NCBI RefSeq assembly: GCF_034427455.1
Contig: NZ_JAXQNN010000001.1
Location: forward strand, 434,001 to 498,000
Origin: Jeotgalibacillus haloalkalitolerans
GTDB taxonomy: Bacteria > Bacillota > Bacilli > Bacillales > Jeotgalibacillaceae
Direction of reading: 5' to 3'
Length of the DNA: 64,000 nucleotides
In this document: positions 8,978-18,424 of the stretch, in pieces
Layout: each line of letters opens with the position of its first letter
Position numbering within the stretch: the stretch's first letter is position 1
Notes under the pieces: generated by a model
Told to the model about the DNA's origin: nothing
Seen by the model: the letters and a program-made list of their open reading frames with translations, nothing else
Databases searched by the model: none
Made by a program: the position numbers and the translations under genes

Positions 8978-9045
8978 TTTAGTGAGTCAATCTATGAAAA
9001 ATTACAAAGTCTAATAGAAGTCTACATTTTTAACGGAGGTTCCCA

Positions 9046-9558
9046 ATGAACATCAGAAAAGCAACACTCAAAGATGCTGCAGGGATTGCGAAGGTACAGG
9101 TGGACACTTGGAAGACTACTTACAGAGGCATGGTGCCTGATGATTATCTGGATCACATGTCTTATGAGCGCCGGGAAGAGATGTGGGGAAAGATTATCGG
9201 TGATGGCCAGGTTGTCTATGTGGCGGAGGACAATGGTGAGGTTGTCGGGTTTGCGAATGGCGGGGAAGAGAGAAGTAATAAATATTCCGGTTATGACGGA
9301 GAGCTTTTTGCGATTTACATACTTGAGTCCTATCAGCGCCAGGGACTTGGCAAAAAGCTGATGGCGCCTGTGGTGGACGAGTTGAAGAGTAAAGGACTTT
9401 CTTCCATGATTGTCTGCGTGCTTGAGAAGAATGATTCCAAGCGTTTTTATGAGGTGCTTGGTGCAGAGAAGGTCGATACGGTGAAAATTAACTTTGGCGG
9501 TAGAGATCTGAAGGAAGCGGTGTATGGGTGGAAGGATCTTGAGCAGGTGAATTTATAA
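9046..9558 (+). CDS. GNAT-family N-acetyltransferase
   Basis: A 170-residue acetyltransferase. It begins MNIRKATLKDAAGIAKVQ, and the acetyl-CoA loop reads QRQGLGKKL near residue 98. GGAGG precedes the start. Base composition returns to the host average here, which marks the right border of the AT-rich island. Substrate unknown; a terminator follows directly. Confidence 0.85.
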   Translation: MNIRKATLKDAAGIAKVQVDTWKTTYRGMVPDDYLDHMSYERREEMWGKIIGDGQVVYVAEDNGEVVGFANGGEERSNKYSGYDGELFAIYILESYQRQGLGKKLMAPVVDELKSKGLSSMIVCVLEKNDSKRFYEVLGAEKVDTVKINFGGRDLKEAVYGWKDLEQVNL

Positions 9559-9565
9559 CAGACAA

Positions 9566-9610
9566 GCCATTTAACAACGGTAGCCTAATCGTTGTTAAAT
9601 GGCTTTTTTT
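9566..9610 (+). terminator. Intrinsic terminator after the GNAT gene
   Basis: GCCATTTAACAACG (9566-9579) pairs with CGTTGTTAAATGGC (9590-9603), a perfect 14-bp stem with a 10-nt loop, followed by seven T. Confidence 0.95.
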
Positions 9611-9682
9611 AGTTTATCAACCATTATACTGGATATATATGTTAAGCTTAAATCAATAGCATTTATAAAAGGAGAAAACGCG

Positions 9683-9997
9683 TTGGCAAAGATATTAAAG
9701 CTCATCACCATTCTGACAATGTTTACGATTGTGATTTACATTGGTGGATTTGAAATTGACCAATTGAATGTCTTTGCTGCACTGATGTTTTTCCTGTCAT
9801 TAATCTTAGCAGCAAGCTTTCGGAATCCAATCCGATCCAACATCTTTTTTATTATTTCTTTAAGCTGTTTATCAGTCATCGTTTTAACGAATCTTGATTT
9901 TCTAATCGGGGCAATATCTTTAGTCACGATGATCCTTTGGCAGTTTTTCTACTGTTTCTACTATGTCGAATACGAACGGGAAAAGCTTGAGAGCTAA
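9683..9997 (+). CDS. Small four-helix membrane protein
   Basis: A 104-residue protein with about four hydrophobic segments and a charged C-terminal tail (EYEREKLES). The TTG start is chosen because AAAGGAG lies 8 nt upstream; a longer frame would begin inside the preceding terminator. No family recognised. It is followed after 14 nt by another unknown gene. Confidence 0.65.
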   Translation: MAKILKLITILTMFTIVIYIGGFEIDQLNVFAALMFFLSLILAASFRNPIRSNIFFIISLSCLSVIVLTNLDFLIGAISLVTMILWQFFYCFYYVEYEREKLES

Positions 9998-10011
9998 ATA
10001 GGAGGAATGAG

Positions 10012-10530
10012 ATGACGGACCAATTCGTACTTGGGCTTGTAATGTCTTCAGCTCCGAGGTCTTTACTGACAGATGAAGGTTTTGTACATATACGTGTATT
10101 TACAGCAGCTGACCTTGAAGCGCATTTTGGTGTGAAGGGCTCTCTGCATTTTGACAGGGGAGAGGACAATTTGCTGTCGGGGCATGGGAAAGCGGCTTTT
10201 TCTTACTGGACGAAGCTGTTTGAATTGACTGAAGAGGAAATTGAAGAGACTAACCGGGATCATAATGAGGCGCTGCATGTGTTAATCAAAAAGGTGAGGA
10301 AGTTTGTGCGGACGCATGGGCTTACTGCAGCGAAATGGAACAGCTTTAATGAACAGTTCGATTTCGATCGCCCCTGGAGTGTACAGTTATTTACGCCGAC
10401 TGCACCGCCAATGATGTTCAACATTGGTGTACTCGATATGAAATGGCTAGCTTCAATGGAAATGGAGTTTGGGTTTGGTGCGAGAGAGGACAGATGGATG
10501 GAGCTTGTAAAAGGTGTGGCTGAGAAGTGA
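10012..10530 (+). CDS. Hypothetical protein, 172 aa
   Basis: A soluble protein with a good AGGAGG site before its ATG and no signal peptide. It is rich in aromatic residues and has a helical middle (EEEIEETNRDHNEALHVLIKK). I do not recognise a family. The next gene starts 12 nt later, so the two are probably co-expressed. Confidence 0.7.
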   Translation: MTDQFVLGLVMSSAPRSLLTDEGFVHIRVFTAADLEAHFGVKGSLHFDRGEDNLLSGHGKAAFSYWTKLFELTEEEIEETNRDHNEALHVLIKKVRKFVRTHGLTAAKWNSFNEQFDFDRPWSVQLFTPTAPPMMFNIGVLDMKWLASMEMEFGFGAREDRWMELVKGVAEK

Positions 10531-10542
10531 GGGAGTGATGAT

Positions 10543-11436
10543 ATGAGGAGTATTACTTTAGAAAAATGGAGCGATATCAAAGTACCTGAAGCCAGTGCGT
10601 ATCCGGCTGCTGTGACGCGTGATCATCGTGTGCTGCTGATTGAAGAGGATCTCCATCAGTTTAATGGCGTTGACTTGAGAACGCACCGGGGAGACTATGT
10701 GGTGAAGATCATTGATGGAAATGAGGTTACCCAATTTACAGCAACAGATTTTCCGTTTGTTCCTGACCGGCTGGATCTATTTTCAGATGGGACGGTCCTG
10801 CTCGTGTCGAGTATTTGCTGGCGCGAGGATGGCTGGGTGCAGAAAAATGCGCGGAGGTACAGCACGGATGGTGAGTGCCTGGATGAATTTGTACTTGGCA
10901 CAGGCCTGTCTGCGCTTTCGATTGATGATGAGGATACAATTTGGGTGGGCTATCACGAGGAGGGTGTCTTCGGGAATCACGGCTGGGATCACAATCCGGT
11001 GGGGAGTGCCGGGCTTGTGGCTTTTTCTAAGGATGGTCAGATTCGATGGGAGGCCAGGAAGTATGATGTTTTTGAATGTAAAGCCCTGAATGTACAGGAC
11101 GCATCGGACGTCTATTTTCATTACACTTTATGTTCCTGGCTTGTACACCTGGACCATTTTAAAGAAATCCGCCGCTACAAGATAGAGACGCCTGCTTACA
11201 TTCCTCAGCTGATGATGCTTGATTCAGAAACTATGATGACGGCTGAATATCAATCAGATTACGTGCGGCATCTGACGTATGAAAACGGGATGTTTGTTAC
11301 GCGGGAGTGCTTTAAAATGGTCGATCAAAGTGGACATGCGCTATCCGGAAAAGTCATCATGCGGGGAAATGAGCTATTTGTATTCACTGAAACCGGTATC
11401 TACAAAAAGAATCTGACGCTTGATTTGCTGAAGTAA
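10543..11436 (+). CDS. Hypothetical beta-propeller-like protein, 297 aa
   Basis: A cytoplasmic protein with repeated beta-strand-like segments containing D-G turns (LFSDGTVLLVS, SIDDEDTIWVGY, FSKDGQIRWEA), reminiscent of propeller blades. No catalytic motif or family is recognised. It is preceded by a GGGAGTGATGAT start region and follows the 172-aa gene closely. Confidence 0.6.
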   Translation: MRSITLEKWSDIKVPEASAYPAAVTRDHRVLLIEEDLHQFNGVDLRTHRGDYVVKIIDGNEVTQFTATDFPFVPDRLDLFSDGTVLLVSSICWREDGWVQKNARRYSTDGECLDEFVLGTGLSALSIDDEDTIWVGYHEEGVFGNHGWDHNPVGSAGLVAFSKDGQIRWEARKYDVFECKALNVQDASDVYFHYTLCSWLVHLDHFKEIRRYKIETPAYIPQLMMLDSETMMTAEYQSDYVRHLTYENGMFVTRECFKMVDQSGHALSGKVIMRGNELFVFTETGIYKKNLTLDLLK

Positions 11437-11458
11437 ATGTAATGATGGGGGTGTTCAA

Positions 11459-11689
11459 ATGAAAATCACTGCTTACATATTAATCTTAATTTTCACCGGA
11501 TTATTCATCGCGAGCTTCCACACTGGACCATTTCCGTTACCCGGCATCTTTTATCTGCTGCCGGCAATCTTTGTCCTGACGACTTTGCAGCTTTTTGAAA
11601 AGGGAAAGCGAAAAGAAGGGATTGTGAACGGCTTGATTACAGCGATATTTATAGGTATTGCATGTTCAAGTTTTATCCTATCAACCTGA
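11459..11689 (+). CDS. Small hydrophobic membrane protein, 76 aa
   Basis: Two or three hydrophobic segments separated by a basic loop (EKGKRKEG). The upstream GGGGGTG supports the ATG. No known family. It is the last gene before a terminator. Confidence 0.6.
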   Translation: MKITAYILILIFTGLFIASFHTGPFPLPGIFYLLPAIFVLTTLQLFEKGKRKEGIVNGLITAIFIGIACSSFILST

Positions 11690-11717
11690 GAACTTTTTAT
11701 ATAACATGTGAACCAAT

Positions 11718-11748
11718 CACCTGACCATCAGCCGTCAGGTGTTTTTTT
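11718..11748 (+). terminator. Intrinsic terminator
   Basis: CACCTGAC (11718-11725) pairs with GTCAGGTG (11734-11741), with seven T following. Confidence 0.9.
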
Positions 11749-11832
11749 GTGCTTGTGGATCAATTAAAAGTCTGATAGTCATGTATAGATTTACTCAAAA
11801 GTGTTCAAGATTACTAAAAAGGGGGTGAGGGT

Positions 11833-13338
11833 GTGGAAGGGGAGTCGTTTCAGCGGAAAGATCAGGTTCAACAGTGTGCCGGTACGGATGAATTTAAAGA
11901 GCAGCTGCTGTTTCATTTAGGGAATACAGAGGATCTGGTTATCCTGTCTGTTCACAGTCAGGATGCGGGTGTTCAGTCTTTCATTATCTATATCGATTCG
12001 TTAATCGATCATGTCAGGCTGGAGGAGATCATTGAGTGGTCAGGTGAAATGAAGTGGCTGACAAATGACCAACTGATGAGCAGTAAAATAAAATTTTACG
12101 AGGGATCACTCTCGTTTCATCAGCTTACTCAAAAGCTGCTGGATGGCGAAGCATTTGTCCTGACACCTGAAAAATCAGATTGGAAGATTAAAGGGATTGC
12201 CATACCGAGAGAGATTGCCAGAACGATTGAAGAGCCGAAAAATGAACAGGTAATCCGAGGGCCTCATTATGGAATGAATGAATCGCTGAGCAGTAATATT
12301 TATTTGCTCAGGCAGCGGTTGAAATCCCCCCACCTGGTCGTCAGGTATTATCAGATTGGCAGGGAGTCTCATACAAAGAGTGCGCTGATCTATGTGGAGA
12401 ATGCAGCAAATCAGATGATTGTTGAAGAATTTATCAGAAGAATTGAAAGCATTGATGTAGATACTGCTCACAGTGTCGGCTACCTTGAAGAAATGCTGGA
12501 GGATCACTGCCTTTCTCCATTTCCGCAGTTTCTTGTAACAGAAAGACCTGACAGAGTGACAGATAATCTTTCTGAAGGCCGGATTGCATTTATGATCGAT
12601 GGATCACCAACGGCATTAATTGGACCGGCTTCTTTCTTTTCGTTTTATCAGTCTCCGGATGATTATAACGGCCGCTTTATTATTGGTACATTTTACAGGT
12701 TGCTGCGGCTGACCAGTTTTATTGTGGCACTGCTGCTTCCGGCTTTTTATATTGCCATTATCAGCTTTCATTTTGAAGTGATTCCTGAAACTCTGACACT
12801 CCCTGCCAAGCGGGCAATAGAAGACATTCCTTATCCGCCGCTATTTGAAGCATTTGTCATGGAAATTACGATTGAACTGATCAGGGAAGCGACGGTCAGG
12901 CTGCCGTTCCCCGTTGGACAGACAATTGGCGTTGTAGGTGGTCTGGTCATCGGGGATGCTGTGGTAAATGCAGGATTTGTATCGAATATTATGGTCATTG
13001 TTGTGGCACTTACAGCCATCTCTTCATTTGTTGTACCTTCTGTAGAGATGAATGCAACAGTCCGGATTTTGAGGTTTCCTTTTATGATTTTGGCAACATT
13101 ATTTGGATTTTACGGGGTAACCGTCGGACTGACGATATTACTGATTCATCTGATCCGGCTGGAGTCTCTGGGTGTTCCTTACCTGACCCCAATTGCGCCA
13201 TTTCATAAGTCGGGTCTGCGGGATTCTTTATTCCGGATGCCGTCATGGCTTCAGAGCACCAGACCGGCAGGAACGCTTACGATGAATAAAGTCAGACAGG
13301 GCTTTTCAAAGAGGTGGCAGCATGCAAAAAAACAATGA
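11833..13338 (+). CDS. gerA: Spore germination receptor subunit A (GerA family)
   Basis: A 501-residue GerAA/GerBA/GerKA-type protein: a soluble N-terminal region of about 290 residues followed by a membrane domain with several helices (from LLRLTSFIVALLLPAFYIA on) and the conserved PPLFEAFVMEITIELIREA and LPFPVGQTIGVVGGLVIGDA segments. It lies in the spore inner membrane and, with subunits B and C, senses nutrient germinants. GTG start after GGGGGTGAGG. It overlaps gerB by 17 nt. Which germinant is recognised cannot be read from the sequence. Confidence 0.95.
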   Translation: MEGESFQRKDQVQQCAGTDEFKEQLLFHLGNTEDLVILSVHSQDAGVQSFIIYIDSLIDHVRLEEIIEWSGEMKWLTNDQLMSSKIKFYEGSLSFHQLTQKLLDGEAFVLTPEKSDWKIKGIAIPREIARTIEEPKNEQVIRGPHYGMNESLSSNIYLLRQRLKSPHLVVRYYQIGRESHTKSALIYVENAANQMIVEEFIRRIESIDVDTAHSVGYLEEMLEDHCLSPFPQFLVTERPDRVTDNLSEGRIAFMIDGSPTALIGPASFFSFYQSPDDYNGRFIIGTFYRLLRLTSFIVALLLPAFYIAIISFHFEVIPETLTLPAKRAIEDIPYPPLFEAFVMEITIELIREATVRLPFPVGQTIGVVGGLVIGDAVVNAGFVSNIMVIVVALTAISSFVVPSVEMNATVRILRFPFMILATLFGFYGVTVGLTILLIHLIRLESLGVPYLTPIAPFHKSGLRDSLFRMPSWLQSTRPAGTLTMNKVRQGFSKRWQHAKKQ

Positions 13339-14407
13339 GGTCACCGGCTGGCAGTTATTTTATCTGGTCATCCAGACGCAGATTGGTGTTGGCGTTCTCT
13401 CATTGCCGAGAGATATCACTTTAGAGGCAGGACATGATGCATGGATTTCTGTCATACTTGGAGGCGTCCTGATTCAACTCGTCCTGCTGATATTTCTGTG
13501 GCTGTTACTGAGGGTGGGGGAGCTCAGTTATTTTGACATCATCATACAATCATTTGGGAAAGCAGTGGGTAAGGTATTTATATTTTGTTATCTAATCTAT
13601 TTTTTATATATCCTGACAGTCTCAAGTATTACTTTTACAAAGATATTATCAGACTGGATCTACTTGGATACACCAAGGGAGATTTTGACGATTTTGTTCT
13701 TAATACCGGCTGCATACTGCGCAGGAAGCAAAATCAGTCATGTGGCAAGGTTCTCTATGATTGTGTCCTGCCTGTTGCCTGTGCTGGTCATTCTGTTGAT
13801 TCCTGTATACAGTTCACCTGAGTTTATTCATTTCTTTCCGATAGGCTCAGAGGGGGCCTCAGCCATTCTCGGAGGTCTGAAGGCGTCAGTCCTGGCCTAT
13901 ATCGGATTTGAAGCTTTCCTGTACTTTAGTAAATACGTGAAAAGCAACCGGCAAAAAGAGTTAAAAAAGGCTGCTTTTTCAACCTCTTTTGTTCTGTTCT
14001 TTTATTTGTTTCTGGTCATCTCAACTCAGCTGTATTTTCATGTGCAGGAGATTGTCGTCGTGCCCTATGCAGTTTTATATATATTGAAGTCGCTCAGCTT
14101 TGTCATAGTAGAGCGTATTGACCTGATCTTTCTGACACTCTGGATTGTCGTGGCACTTACATCATTTATTAACTATTTGTATGTAGCAGCGGAAGAAACT
14201 AAAATACTGTTCAACTTAAAAGGCCGCCAGTGGGCAATTATGTTTATGATTTCAAGTGTATTTGCTGTTTCGCTTTTCATAGATGAGAAGCAATCCATTA
14301 TTCAACTGCAAAATCTCGTGACCTATGCTGCAGCTATTTTCACGGTAATCATTCCGCTTGCTGCTTTGTCAGTCTATCTGCTGTTCAGGAAGGGACATGC
14401 GACATGA
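13322..14407 (+). CDS. gerB: Spore germination receptor subunit B (amino acid permease-like)
   Basis: A 361-residue protein with ten or so membrane helices, of the GerAB/APC transporter-like family (N-terminus with QIGVGVLSLPR). Subunit B is the germinant-binding subunit in studied receptors. Its start lies inside the end of gerA and its end overlaps gerC, which indicates translational coupling. Confidence 0.95.
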   Translation: MQKNNEVTGWQLFYLVIQTQIGVGVLSLPRDITLEAGHDAWISVILGGVLIQLVLLIFLWLLLRVGELSYFDIIIQSFGKAVGKVFIFCYLIYFLYILTVSSITFTKILSDWIYLDTPREILTILFLIPAAYCAGSKISHVARFSMIVSCLLPVLVILLIPVYSSPEFIHFFPIGSEGASAILGGLKASVLAYIGFEAFLYFSKYVKSNRQKELKKAAFSTSFVLFFYLFLVISTQLYFHVQEIVVVPYAVLYILKSLSFVIVERIDLIFLTLWIVVALTSFINYLYVAAEETKILFNLKGRQWAIMFMISSVFAVSLFIDEKQSIIQLQNLVTYAAAIFTVIIPLAALSVYLLFRKGHAT

Positions 14408-15498
14408 AAAAAAAGCCAATTATTTTAATGATACTAAGCAGCCTTATGCTCTCAGGATGCTGGGATCAGAATCTGTTAAAGGATGTGCAGCTGGTCTATA
14501 CAGCAGGCTATGACCAGACAGATAATGGAGAAGTAAAAGCCACCACGCTTGCGCCGCCGATTGATCAAACGGATCAGGTAAATGAAATTACTGTTACCGG
14601 TCACACAATGCGAGACTCAATGCTTGAGATGGATCTGTTAATTGCTGAGTTCGCAGACTTTTCAAAGCTTCAGACAATCCTTCTGGGAAATGATCTGGTT
14701 ACACAGGAGATTTATTCATTTCTGGATGAACTGTACAGAAACCCGCAGTATAATCTGCATGCAAGGGTTGCAGTAACAGATCGTCCAGCGAACGAATTGT
14801 TATCTCAGCAGATTGAAACGCAGAAAGATAAATCAGAGTACTTTAAAGGACTGCTGGAAAGCTCTGAACTCACCAGTGTGACCCCTTACGTTTCCTTACA
14901 GGATGCATGCACCATTATGTTTAATCCTGAAAGAGACTTGTATCTGCCTTATATCGCTTATGAAGAAAAAGAAAAGCGTGCAAAGCTTGCCGGTATTGCA
15001 CTATTTCACAAAAATCGCTTTACAGGAGCGTATTTGGATCCTGAAGAAAGTGTCATTTTTAATATGTTGAACAACGATACGGGAGAAACGGTCAGGGTTA
15101 CACGCCGTGTTCATGATGATAGAGAACTCGAAGTGGAGAATTGGTTAACAGCGGAAATCAAACATTCAAAAACCCGTATGAAAGTCAGCAAGGATCTGAA
15201 AACCTGGGAAGCGAAGGTTGAAATGGAAATCGTGATTACTGAGTATGGCCAGAATAAAATTACGAAGGAAAAAGAGGCGGATCTCACAAAGCGATTAAAA
15301 GAGATTCTGACAGAAGACATCATGCATGTTATGGCAAAATTACAGTCTTCTCAATCAGACGCTTTTGGTCTTGCAAACCGTGTAGCTGCTTTTAACGATG
15401 AGCGGTGGGATCCTGATAGCTGGGATGAGACTTACAAAGCGCTTCAGATTCATGCGGAGATAGAGTTGAAGGTAATGGGTACAGGCATTATAGATTGA
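14404..15498 (+). CDS. gerC: Spore germination receptor subunit C (Ger(x)C lipoprotein)
   Basis: A 364-residue lipoprotein: the signal peptide ends in LMLSGCWD (Cys19), with the CWD triplet typical of Ger(x)C proteins. The rest is the three-domain GerAC-type ectodomain. The start overlaps gerB by 4 nt (ATGA). Anchored on the outer face of the spore inner membrane, it completes the receptor complex. Confidence 0.95.
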   Translation: MKKKPIILMILSSLMLSGCWDQNLLKDVQLVYTAGYDQTDNGEVKATTLAPPIDQTDQVNEITVTGHTMRDSMLEMDLLIAEFADFSKLQTILLGNDLVTQEIYSFLDELYRNPQYNLHARVAVTDRPANELLSQQIETQKDKSEYFKGLLESSELTSVTPYVSLQDACTIMFNPERDLYLPYIAYEEKEKRAKLAGIALFHKNRFTGAYLDPEESVIFNMLNNDTGETVRVTRRVHDDRELEVENWLTAEIKHSKTRMKVSKDLKTWEAKVEMEIVITEYGQNKITKEKEADLTKRLKEILTEDIMHVMAKLQSSQSDAFGLANRVAAFNDERWDPDSWDETYKALQIHAEIELKVMGTGIID

Positions 15499-15519
15499 GG
15501 ACCTGAATGCGGGGTCCTC
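15497..15519 (+). terminator. Weak hairpin between gerC and the convergent lipoprotein gene
   Basis: GAGGACC (15497-15503) pairs with GGTCCTC (15513-15519). No U-run follows, so termination is uncertain. Confidence 0.4.
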
Positions 15520-16054
15520 ATCTTGAATCAATAACTTTACTAGCCTGATCAAAAGCTCTTACTTCTACACGTTCCAGGCTGCTATATCCGCCAGCCCAGT
15601 ACCATATTGTACGTTCATCGCCTTTCACGATTTTACCTTCTTTCACATCTTCATCAAATTCGATTTCTATGCGGCTGACCTCGTCAGTGATTTCGCCTGC
15701 GATGATCGCGACTGGCTGCCGGTCAGATTCTACTCCGTCATTCATTTCCCAGTGGGTCATGCCAAAACTGATGATCGGTGATTCCGCGGTGTTTGCAGAT
15801 GAGAACTCTGTTGAGCCTGTATAATTCCACTGACCATTTACGGTTGAAAACTGTGCGTTGCCTATGCCTTCTTCTGTTGTATAGATTGCAAAGCCATATT
15901 CGCTGTCATAAGGCACAGTAACCAGTACCTCTTCATATACAATTCCTTCATTTATCATCAGCTGTTCCATTGTTACTTCTTCTTCAACAACTTTTTTACT
16001 GCATCCTGTCAGTAATATGCTGATCATTAAAGTAATAAAAACCCGCTGTTTCAA
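15518..16054 (-). CDS. Lipoprotein of unknown function
   Basis: A 178-residue lipoprotein with a signal peptide ending ISILLTGCSK. The mature part is acidic and beta-rich. TTG start with AAGGAGGTG 8 nt upstream. No family recognised. It is convergent with the ger operon and lies 17 nt downstream of the L7/L12-like gene, so the two may be co-transcribed. Confidence 0.75.
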   Translation of the reverse strand: MKQRVFITLMISILLTGCSKKVVEEEVTMEQLMINEGIVYEEVLVTVPYDSEYGFAIYTTEEGIGNAQFSTVNGQWNYTGSTEFSSANTAESPIISFGMTHWEMNDGVESDRQPVAIIAGEITDEVSRIEIEFDEDVKEGKIVKGDERTIWYWAGGYSSLERVEVRAFDQASKVIDSR

Positions 16055-16071
16055 TGAATCAGCACCTCCTT

Positions 16072-16362
16072 TTATACATCATCACTCTTCAGAGCGTCCA
16101 CATACTGCTTTGCTTCAACAAGCGACAGCCCTCTGGTTTCCCTGACTTTTTTCACAGCCTGCACGTCTTTACCCTGATGAAGAAGACCTTTCAGCTCTTG
16201 ATGCAATTCTTTATAAAGCTCGTCTTCAGGAACATCGGCATGTGCAGATAACCGCTCAACTTTGTAGTTCAATGTTCTAACTCGCTGATCGAGCCTGAGA
16301 ATTGTGGATAACATATAAACAATGACGACTATGGTAATGATTTCGATTAGATTGAATTCCAT
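16072..16362 (-). CDS. Membrane-anchored protein with ribosomal L7/L12 C-terminal-like domain
   Basis: A 96-residue protein: one N-terminal transmembrane helix (EIITIVVIVYMLSTI), a basic linker and a C-terminal segment VKKVRETRGLSLVEAKQYVDAL that closely resembles the translation-factor-binding helix pair of ribosomal protein L7/L12. Similar small proteins are annotated in Bacillales without function. Whether it binds GTPase factors at the membrane is unknown. Confidence 0.7.
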   Translation of the reverse strand: MEFNLIEIITIVVIVYMLSTILRLDQRVRTLNYKVERLSAHADVPEDELYKELHQELKGLLHQGKDVQAVKKVRETRGLSLVEAKQYVDALKSDDV

Positions 16363-16665
16363 ATGTACATCTCCTAACTGTTAGTGTGGGATATTTTCTA
16401 TAATATAACATTTCGATTAAATGAAATGAACCAATGTCGCAACTTTTGGATAAATTAGCAATAGATAAAAAAATGATCCTGTGAGGGGAGAAAGCGTAGA
16501 GCAAGTTCTTCAAACGTTAGCCTGTTAGTTGAGACCAGGAACTTTAGCATCATACATTTACTGCATTCATTTAAAGGGCATGTTATATAGGAGAGATGAA
16601 TAAAATCCAGGTGTTTAGTAAATCTTACTTTTGTAATAAAAATTATAAAAGCGAGGTTCTTAATC
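16363..16665. other. Intergenic region between divergent genes
   Basis: 303 bp without a gene. TATA-rich sequence near 16400-16408 fits a -10 box for the leftward L7/L12-like gene. I see no recognisable operator for the copper-binding gene on the right, no hairpin of note and no repeat. Confidence 0.5.
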
Positions 16666-17010
16666 ATGAGTGTAGTGACGAATACAAACGAAAAATTTCA
16701 AGCCTGTATTGATGCTTGTTCAAAGTGTGCACAGGCATGTTATGAATGTTTTAGTGCGTGTCTGAATGAACCGGACCTGAATGCCAGAAAAAACTGTGTA
16801 AGTATACTTGTGGAATGTGCAATGATGTGTCAAATGTCTGTATCCATGATGGCAATGAACGGGCAGTTTTCGAAGGAACATTGCGAACTATGTGCAAAAA
16901 TTTGCGAGCGCTGTGCACAAGAGTGTGCGATGTTTAAAGATGAGCATTGTCAAAAATGTGCTGATATCTGCCGCATGTGTGCAGAAGAGTGCAGAAAAAT
17001 GACCGCTTAA
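16666..17010 (+). CDS. Four-helix-bundle copper-binding protein (Csp/DUF326-like)
   Basis: A 114-residue protein with about 20 cysteines arranged mostly as CxxxC along amphipathic helices (CIDACSKCAQACYEC, CELCAKICERCAQEC, CQKCADICRMCAEEC). This is the pattern of cytosolic copper storage proteins (Csp3; YhjQ in B. subtilis), in which helices form a thiolate-lined bundle binding many Cu(I). No signal peptide is present. It stands alone between two terminators or gaps, with no copper chaperone or exporter next to it. Confidence 0.85.
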   Translation: MSVVTNTNEKFQACIDACSKCAQACYECFSACLNEPDLNARKNCVSILVECAMMCQMSVSMMAMNGQFSKEHCELCAKICERCAQECAMFKDEHCQKCADICRMCAEECRKMTA

Positions 17011-17042
17011 TCTACTGGAAATTAGTCGAAGACAAGCAACAA

Positions 17043-17070
17043 AAAAGAGCGGAGAAATCCGCTCTTTTAT
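17043..17070. terminator. Bidirectional terminator between csp-like gene and ktrB
   Basis: AAAAGAGCGGA (17043-17053), GAAA loop, TCCGCTCTTTT (17058-17068): an 11-bp stem with A- and T-rich flanks, usable by both convergent genes. Confidence 0.9.
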
Positions 17071-17074
17071 TGAA

Positions 17075-18400
17075 TTATCCTGTATAAACATCCTCTTTCG
17101 CATACTTCACTTTATCCGGCTTCGTCGTCGCAAGTGAAAACGCAAGTGTGATCGGCCCTAGCCTCCCTAAGAACATCAGGATCATCACAATTACTTTACC
17201 CGGATCACTCAAGTCCCCGGTAATCCCCATCGACAACCCGACTGTACCGAAGGCAGAAAACGTTTCGAATGCCAGCAGCAGAAACGGCAGCTCCGATTCT
17301 GTTATCGTTAATAAGAATAACGTGACAAAGACGGCTGCAATCGCGACCACTGTAATTGCAAATGAACGAATGACGATATCACGTTTGATAGTGCGGTTCA
17401 TCAGTGTAACCTCACTGCGGTTCTGCAGATAGCTGATAACGGCTACAATCATTACGATTGCAGTTGTCAGCTTAATCCCGCTCCCTGTTGACCCGCTTCC
17501 TGCCCCGATAAACATCAGTACCATCATCAGGAGGATGGACGGTGTTTCCATATCGCCAATATTCAGCGTGTTAAACCCGGCAGTTCTTGTTGTAACAGCC
17601 TGGAAATAAGATGCCCATACTTTATCTAAAAAGGATAGTGGTCCAATGGTGTTTGGGTTGCCGTATTCAATAAAAAAGATGAGCAGGAATGCAGCAACAT
17701 TGATGACCAGTGTTCCAATAATCATGAGCTTGGAATGCAGGGCAAGCTTTCTGAAAATCGGCTGATTCTTCACATCAATGAGAACAGTAAAGCCCAATCC
17801 GCCAAGTATAAACATGCCCGTAATCACCAGATTCACAATCGGATTCCCGGCATAACCCATCAGACTGTCAGACCATAATGAAAATCCGGCGTTATTAAAT
17901 GCTGAGATAGAGTGGAAAAGACTCGTATATAATCCGAAAGCCCACCCATATTCAGGCACCCACACAGTAGCGAGTAACAGCATTCCGAATAATTCAATCA
18001 TGATTGAAAAAATAAACAGCCTGATCGCAAGTCTGATCACACCGCCAATCGCAGTCTGATTTAAGGCTTCCTGTAATAGGAGCCTTTCCTTCAAAGAAAT
18101 TCTTTTACCCAAAATCAGAATGACCAGCACAGCGAATGTCATAAAACCAAGCCCGCCAATTTGTATCAGCATCATAATGACAACCTCGCCGAACACAGTA
18201 AAAACGGTTCCTGTGTCCACTGTAACCAGTCCAGTCACAGTTGTAGCAGATGTAGCCATAAAGAACGCGTCAATCCATGGAATGCCCCCGTCTTCCGTAG
18301 CAAAAGGCAGTTTCAGCAGCAATGTGCCAATGATGATCGTAATCGCAAAGCCTCCCATTAAAAACTGGGGAGGGGTTAATGTGAATGTTCGTTTTTTCAT
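17075..18400 (-). CDS. ktrB: Potassium uptake system membrane subunit KtrB
   Basis: A 441-residue TrkH/KtrB-family channel-like protein with four M1-P-M2 repeats; selectivity-filter segments with conserved glycines are visible (TVTGLVTVDTG, SAFNNAGFSL, TTRTAGFNTL, FSAFGTVGLSMG). ATG at 18400 is preferred because GGGAGG lies upstream. It lies 24 nt downstream of ktrA in one operon under a c-di-AMP riboswitch. A closely similar paralogue lies at 41.6-42.9 kb. Confidence 0.93.
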   Translation of the reverse strand: MKKRTFTLTPPQFLMGGFAITIIIGTLLLKLPFATEDGGIPWIDAFFMATSATTVTGLVTVDTGTVFTVFGEVVIMMLIQIGGLGFMTFAVLVILILGKRISLKERLLLQEALNQTAIGGVIRLAIRLFIFSIMIELFGMLLLATVWVPEYGWAFGLYTSLFHSISAFNNAGFSLWSDSLMGYAGNPIVNLVITGMFILGGLGFTVLIDVKNQPIFRKLALHSKLMIIGTLVINVAAFLLIFFIEYGNPNTIGPLSFLDKVWASYFQAVTTRTAGFNTLNIGDMETPSILLMMVLMFIGAGSGSTGSGIKLTTAIVMIVAVISYLQNRSEVTLMNRTIKRDIVIRSFAITVVAIAAVFVTLFLLTITESELPFLLLAFETFSAFGTVGLSMGITGDLSDPGKVIVMILMFLGRLGPITLAFSLATTKPDKVKYAKEDVYTG

Positions 18401-18424
18401 GTGATGCACCTCCCTGAGCCTGAT

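Noticed and set aside
10660-11121. Several overlapping frames inside the 297-aa hypothetical gene
   Set aside because: Shadow frames with low-complexity composition; the 10543 frame has the ribosome-binding site and neighbour spacing.
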